Source: Acidimicrobiia bacterium
Lineage (GTDB): Bacteria; Actinomycetota; Acidimicrobiia; Acidimicrobiales; Bin134
Direction of reading: 5' to 3'
DNA length: 64,000 bases
Assembly: GCA_022826705.1 (NCBI GenBank)
Contig: JAJDUJ010000007.1
Coordinates: 1-64,000 of the forward strand
In this document: positions 59,000 through 64,000 of the stretch, one piece after another
Numbering within the stretch: position 1 is the first letter of the stretch
How the letters are laid out: every line of letters starts with the position of its first letter
Program-made: the position numbers and the translations under genes
The notes under the pieces: generated by a model
Database searches by the model: none
The model's input: the letters and a program-made list of their open reading frames with translations, nothing else
What the model was told of the DNA's origin: nothing

Positions 59000-59755
59000 G
59001 TGAGTGCTTGGCCGTTTTTGGACCATGACGGCCCGATTCCCATCGCCCACAGGGGGGGCGCCGCGGAGGGGCCGGAGAACACCATGGCCGCGTTCGCCGC
59101 CGCCATCGACCTCGGCTACCGATATGTCGAGACCGACGTACACGCCACCCGCGACGAAGTGCTGGTGGCGTTCCATGACGAGGGGTTGCAGCGCCTCAGC
59201 GGACGGCCCGAGGCCATCGCCGACCTGAACTGGCGGGATCTGAAAACCATACGAGTCGGCGGTGGACACGCCATTCCCCGCTTCGAGGAACTCTTGGAAG
59301 CCTGGCCCGACCTCCGGATCGCGGTCGACCCCAAACACGACCAGGCCACTGTGCCCCTGATCGGTGCCCTCCAACGAGCCGACGCCGTCGACCGCGTCTG
59401 CGTCGGCTCGTTTTCCGGCCGCCGACTGGCCCTCGCCCGACGGTTGGGAGGATCCCGCTTGTGTACCGGACTGAGTCCCAAGGAGGTCGGCCAACTCCAG
59501 GCTGCATCGGCTGGTTTGCCAGTAAAGGTCAAGGCCGGCGCGTGCGCCCAGGTTCCCCCGAGCGCCAAGGGTGTTCCGCTAATCCGCCAGCGATTCGTGG
59601 ACGCTGCCCACGCCCAAGAACTTGCAGTGCATGTGTGGACCATCGACGATCCCGACGAGATGCACCGACTCCTCGACATGGGGGTGGACGGCATCATGAC
59701 CGACCGGCCCACCGTGTTGCGCGACGTTCTTGTGGCGCGCGGGGTGTGGTCCTGA
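59000..59755 (+). CDS. Glycerophosphodiester phosphodiesterase 2
   Basis: This is a 251-residue GDPD-fold protein, cytoplasmic by sequence. IAHRGG (His17), GPENTMAAF (Glu-Asn), YVETDVHATRD (Glu and Asp metal ligands) and AFHDEGL (second His) are intact. VHVWTIDDPDEM and GVDGIMTDRPTVL form the C-terminal strands of the barrel. I use the GTG at 59000; an in-frame start at 58883 would overlap the divergent SirB1-like gene and is less likely. It is a paralogue of the gene at 22765 but only distantly similar. Confidence 0.84.
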   Translation: MSAWPFLDHDGPIPIAHRGGAAEGPENTMAAFAAAIDLGYRYVETDVHATRDEVLVAFHDEGLQRLSGRPEAIADLNWRDLKTIRVGGGHAIPRFEELLEAWPDLRIAVDPKHDQATVPLIGALQRADAVDRVCVGSFSGRRLALARRLGGSRLCTGLSPKEVGQLQAASAGLPVKVKAGACAQVPPSAKGVPLIRQRFVDAAHAQELAVHVWTIDDPDEMHRLLDMGVDGIMTDRPTVLRDVLVARGVWS

Positions 59756-59861
59756 GGGTCGATTCGCGCCCCAAATCGGGCTTTTGCCTGTGGCTAAATC
59801 CCGGATTCTTGGGGATTTCTACTCACAGCAGTGGAAAACCCTGTGGATTTCGTTTTTCCGC

Positions 59862-59889
59862 TTGACCTGGGTTTATTCCGCGCTATGGT
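59862..59889 (+). promoter_or_regulatory. Candidate promoter of the structured RNA
   Basis: TTGACC (59862-59867), 16 bases, then TATGGT (59884-59889). This places transcription start near 59895, exactly where the paired 5' strand of the RNA begins. The region before it (59756-59861) has no gene and nothing else I recognise. Confidence 0.5.
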
Positions 59890-59892
59890 ATG

Positions 59893-60170
59893 CCCACCTA
59901 CCAGAGACAAGCGGGGTGACTCGAAAGAGCAAGCGCCCGAAAGGGCGAAGGTTCGCAAGAGTCCGCAGGGTCACTGGAACGGGCCGAGGAAGTCGGTGGC
60001 ACCACCGAAAGCCAAGGACCGGGAAGGCGGCCAGGTGCCGCTAGGATCTGGGAGGTAGGGACCGGGGAACCGGAGGGTGCAAGCCCGCTGAGGCTCCGGG
60101 ACCGAACGGGACGGCCCCGAGAAGTCGACCGGTTTCGACCGGGAGGCTACTCGGGGCCTCCTTCTTTTCT
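59893..60170 (+). ncRNA. Unassigned structured RNA (about 275 nt)
   Basis: A 450-base gene-free stretch contains dense GC-rich structure on the plus strand. The 5' strand 59893-59904 (cccacctaccag) pairs with 60048-60060 (ctgggaggtaggg) through one bulge and one mismatch, closing domain 1. Inside are two GAAA-tetraloop hairpins (ctc-GAAA-gag, gccc-GAAA-gggc) and further stems (ccga/tcgg, ggcacc/ggtgcc). Domain 2 has a hairpin (ccggag/ctccgg enclosing ggg-tgcaa-gccc) and two competing 3' hairpins, the last followed by T-rich sequence. It does not match RNase P, tmRNA, SRP, 6S, cobalamin, TPP or c-di-AMP consensus as I know them. It may be a stable RNA or a cis-acting leader of the downstream hydrolase gene. 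Confidence 0.55.
60142..60170 (+). terminator. Intrinsic terminator with a competing hairpin
   Basis: GGAGGC (60142-60147) and GCCTCC (60156-60161) form a 6-bp hairpin followed by ttcttttct. A longer alternative stem, GGCCCCGAG (60113-60121) with CTCGGGGCC (60150-60158), uses part of the same bases and would prevent it. That is the logic of an attenuator or riboswitch platform. Confidence 0.6.
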
Positions 60171-60207
60171 CTGGCGCTTCGCAAGTTGCTCTTCAGCCGT
60201 CACTAGT

Positions 60208-60900
60208 GTGAGCGAGGTGAGCGGACCCGCAGTCGCATTACTGCACGGACTGGCCGGCTCGGCCCGCAGGACTTGGGGAGACAACGCCTGGCTCGACCTC
60301 TTGGCCGATGCCGGTCGGGAAGCAATCGGTGTCGACCTGATGGGCCACGGCACCGCTCCCAAACCCCACCATCCCGAGGGTTATGCCAATTTCGAAGAGC
60401 ATGTGATCGACCACTTCCCCAACGAGCCCATCGACGCCATCGGGTTTTCGTTGGGGGCCTACACCCTGTTGTCCATCGCCTCAAAGACCCCGGAGCGATT
60501 TCACAAGCTGGTTGTATCCGGGGTGGGCAAGAACCTATTCGAACGGGATGAGGACCACAGCCGCATGATCCTTCACGCCGTCACCGGTGAGCCCGACCCC
60601 GAGAACCCCGAAGCACTCCACTTCTCCACCCTGGCCGATGATCCCGAAGCCGACCGGGAGGCACTGGCCGCCCTGTTGGCCAGCCGCACCGCCTTCGACA
60701 CCGATTGCCTCGCCCATGTCGCGGTGCCCACCCTCGTGGTGGTGGGCGATAAGGACTTCGCCTACCCCGCTGACCAGTTGGTGGAAGCCCTGCCCGACGC
60801 CCGCCTCGTCGTCCTTAGGGGCGTCGATCATTTCGCCACCCCCAAATCATTCGACTTCATCGACGCCGCCCTCGACTTCCTCGACGCCCGCCCCTTCTAG
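60208..60900 (+). CDS. Alpha/beta hydrolase
   Basis: This is a 230-residue single-domain alpha/beta hydrolase. The oxyanion-hole region is LLHGLAGSARRTW, the nucleophile Ser81 lies in GFSLGAYT, the acidic residue is in VVGDKDFAYP, and the His is in GVDHFATP. Length and lack of a large lid suggest a small ester or thioester substrate. The start lies 38 bases after the terminator-like hairpin of the structured RNA, so that RNA may control it. It converges on gltD with 8 bases between. Confidence 0.85.
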   Translation: MSEVSGPAVALLHGLAGSARRTWGDNAWLDLLADAGREAIGVDLMGHGTAPKPHHPEGYANFEEHVIDHFPNEPIDAIGFSLGAYTLLSIASKTPERFHKLVVSGVGKNLFERDEDHSRMILHAVTGEPDPENPEALHFSTLADDPEADREALAALLASRTAFDTDCLAHVAVPTLVVVGDKDFAYPADQLVEALPDARLVVLRGVDHFATPKSFDFIDAALDFLDARPF

Positions 60901-60908
60901 AGGAGGGG

Positions 60909-62361
60909 CTAGCGGAGCTGTTGGGCGGTTGGAACCAGAGGAGTGGGCAGCAGAGTGTCGCCGGTGAGGTATTCGTCGACCGCGGCGGCGCAGGCTCGGC
61001 CTTCGGCGATAGCCCACACTATGAGGCTCTGGCCCCGGCCGATATCGCCGGCCACGAACACGCCGGGAACGGTGCTCATCCAGTTGTCGTCGCGGGCCAC
61101 ATTGCCCCGGTCGGTGAGCCCCACCCCTAGGTCGTCAAGCAGACCGCCGGTCTCGGGGCCGACGAAACCGAGGGCCAATAGCACCAGATCGGCCCGAAAC
61201 GCCCGCTCGGTGCCCTTGATGGGATTGAAGCTCATCCGCCCGCCCTCAAATGACTGCTCCACATCCACCGTGCGCAACGCCTCCACCCTGCCGCCCGATC
61301 CGGTGAACTCCACGGTGTTGATGGCGTAGATCTGGGTGCCGCCCTCTTCATGGGCCGAAGACGACCGGTACATGAGCGGCCAGGTGGGCCACGGGGTGGA
61401 GTCATCCCGCTCGTCGGGCGGGCGGGGCAAGATCTCGAACTGGTGGATAGAGGCTGCCCCGTGGCGGTGGGCGGTGCCCAAGCAGTCGGCGCCAGTGTCA
61501 CCCCCACCGATGATGATCACGTGTTTGCCCTCCGCCGAGAACGGGTGTTCTTCCAGATCACCCTCCTGCACCCGATTGGCCGGGGGCAGGTACTCCATGG
61601 CCTGATAGATGCCTTCCAGCTCTCGACCCGGGATGGGCAAGTCCCGCCACTGGGTGGCTCCGCCGGCCAGTACCACCGCGTCGTACTCCTCGGTCAGCTC
61701 GGCCGCGCTGATGTCAACTCCTACATTCACCTCAGTCTTGAAAACCGTTCCCTCGGCCTCCATCTGGGACAGTCGGAGGTCGAGATGGCGCTTCTCCATC
61801 TTGAATTCGGGGATGCCGTAGCGCAGCAGCCCGCCGATGCGGTCGGCCCGCTCGAACACCACCACATCGTGGCCTGCCCGGGTGAGCTGCTGAGCTGCGG
61901 CCAATCCCGCCGGCCCCGACCCCACCACCGCTACCGACCGATCGGTGCGGTCGTCGCACACCACCGGGGTGATCCACCCCTCCTCCCAAGCTCGGTCCAC
62001 GATCTCCACCTCGACCTGCTTGATCGTCACCGGGTCTTCGTTGATCCCCAGCACGCAAGCGGCTTCGCACGGCGCCGGGCAGAGCCGCCCGGTGAACTCG
62101 GGGAAATTATTGGTGGCGTGAAGCCGCTCGATGGCCTCCCGCCAGTGGTCCCTATAGACCAGATCGTTCCAGTCGGGGATCAGATTGCCCAAAGGACAGC
62201 CGTTGTTGCAGAACGGAATGCCGCAGTCCATGCAGCGCGAGGCTTGAGTGCGCACCGACTCGGCATCGAAGTCCCGGTAGACCTCGTTCCAGTCCTTGAT
62301 CCGCACCGGCACCGCTCGGCGAACGGGCAGCTCCCGACCATGCTTTATGAACCCGCGAATA

Positions 62362-62369
<8 letters not shown>
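60909..62369 (-). CDS. gltD: Glutamate synthase small subunit GltD
   Basis: This is a 486-residue flavoprotein. The N-terminal Fe-S segments ([18 protein letters not shown] and [13 protein letters not shown]) are followed by an FAD site ([20 protein letters not shown]) and an NADPH site ([18 protein letters not shown]). It oxidises NADPH and passes electrons to the large subunit, which makes glutamate from 2-oxoglutarate and glutamine. It overlaps the gltB 3' end by 8 bases on the same strand, so the order is gltB-gltD. Confidence 0.95.

Positions 62370-64000
<1,631 letters not shown>

Noticed and set aside
59815..59860. DnaA-box-like tgtggat sequences
   Set aside because: No match to TTATCCACA at full length, and no cluster; not an origin.
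60050..60115. Resemblance of ggggaaccgg...gggtgcaagccc...gctg to cobalamin or c-di-AMP riboswitch cores
   Set aside because: The B12 box and the GCTAACCTCG-type c-di-AMP core are absent, and spacing of helices is wrong. Kept as an unassigned RNA instead.
59893..60170. RNase P RNA or tmRNA
   Set aside because: The GAGGAAAGTCC and ACAGAACCCGGC elements of RNase P and the tRNA-like ends and tag frame of tmRNA are not present; a ggtttcgac segment near 60131 is isolated.

Overview
The window is high-GC DNA (roughly 60-65% by eye) packed with genes that often overlap by 4 bases (ATGA/GTGA). It carries a complete Pup-proteasome locus, a Tat translocase, an F420 precursor synthase of the fused FbiC type and several actinobacterial family markers (DUF3151, DUF4193-like, DUF2510, PafBC WYL regulators). 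Together these point to an actinobacterium, most plausibly of the class Acidimicrobiia. That class assignment is an inference from gene content. I saw no tRNA, rRNA, CRISPR, insertion sequence or phage.

Layout. 1-6.5 kb: an exported hypothetical protein, an MFS transporter, a short-chain dehydrogenase, an RND/MMPL lipid-type exporter and an MpaB/Lcp-like haem oxygenase. 6.7-14.8 kb: a co-directional tad-like (type IVb pilus) locus behind a clear promoter. It encodes a lipoprotein with a DUF2510 motif, a proline-rich surface protein with an apparent frameshift, a SAF/CpaB-like protein, the TadA ATPase, TadB and TadC platform proteins, a pilin-like peptide and three TadE/G-like minor proteins. 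14.9-18 kb: a charged repeat protein, Nudix, GNAT and a DUF4193-like acidic zinc-ribbon operon. 18-22.7 kb: a tatB-tatC-DAGK-like-M20-thyX operon. 22.8-24.4 kb: GDPD and an orphan metal-type ABC ATPase. 24.4-33.6 kb: lepB plus pafC-pafB-pafA-prcA-prcB-pup-dop-mpa, running on the minus strand from mpa to lepB. The order tatC/tat - pafCBA - prcAB - pup - dop - mpa - trmI resembles the mycobacterial Rv2093-Rv2118 neighbourhood.

33.7-41.9 kb: ferredoxin, TrmI, three small membrane proteins, a LON-domain protein, a catalytically degenerate PBP4-like protein, an ADP-forming acyl-CoA synthetase pair, an acyl-CoA desaturase and a FIST-domain protein. 42-47.4 kb: transketolase, transaldolase and fbiC, translationally coupled. 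47.4-51.2 kb: glycolate oxidase glcDEF plus a small protein. 51.2-59.8 kb: a ClC transporter, then pyk, DUF3151, flavin reductase, mobA-like, rnd and phosphoribosyltransferase, with a SirB1-like protein and a second GDPD. 59.86-60.17 kb: a promoter-to-terminator structured RNA candidate that I cannot assign to a known family. 60.2-64 kb: an alpha/beta hydrolase and gltD-gltB (gltB runs off the window).

The most interesting points are: the unassigned structured RNA with two mutually exclusive 3' hairpins; a recurring pattern of short imperfect tandem duplications exactly at gene junctions (for example m20-thyX and rnd-phosphoribosyltransferase); several conserved proteins whose catalytic motifs are split or lost (two-domain ThyX, PBP4-like, truncated DAGK-like); and unusual residues at key sites of PrcB (Ala at -1) and pyruvate kinase (K+-independent signature).
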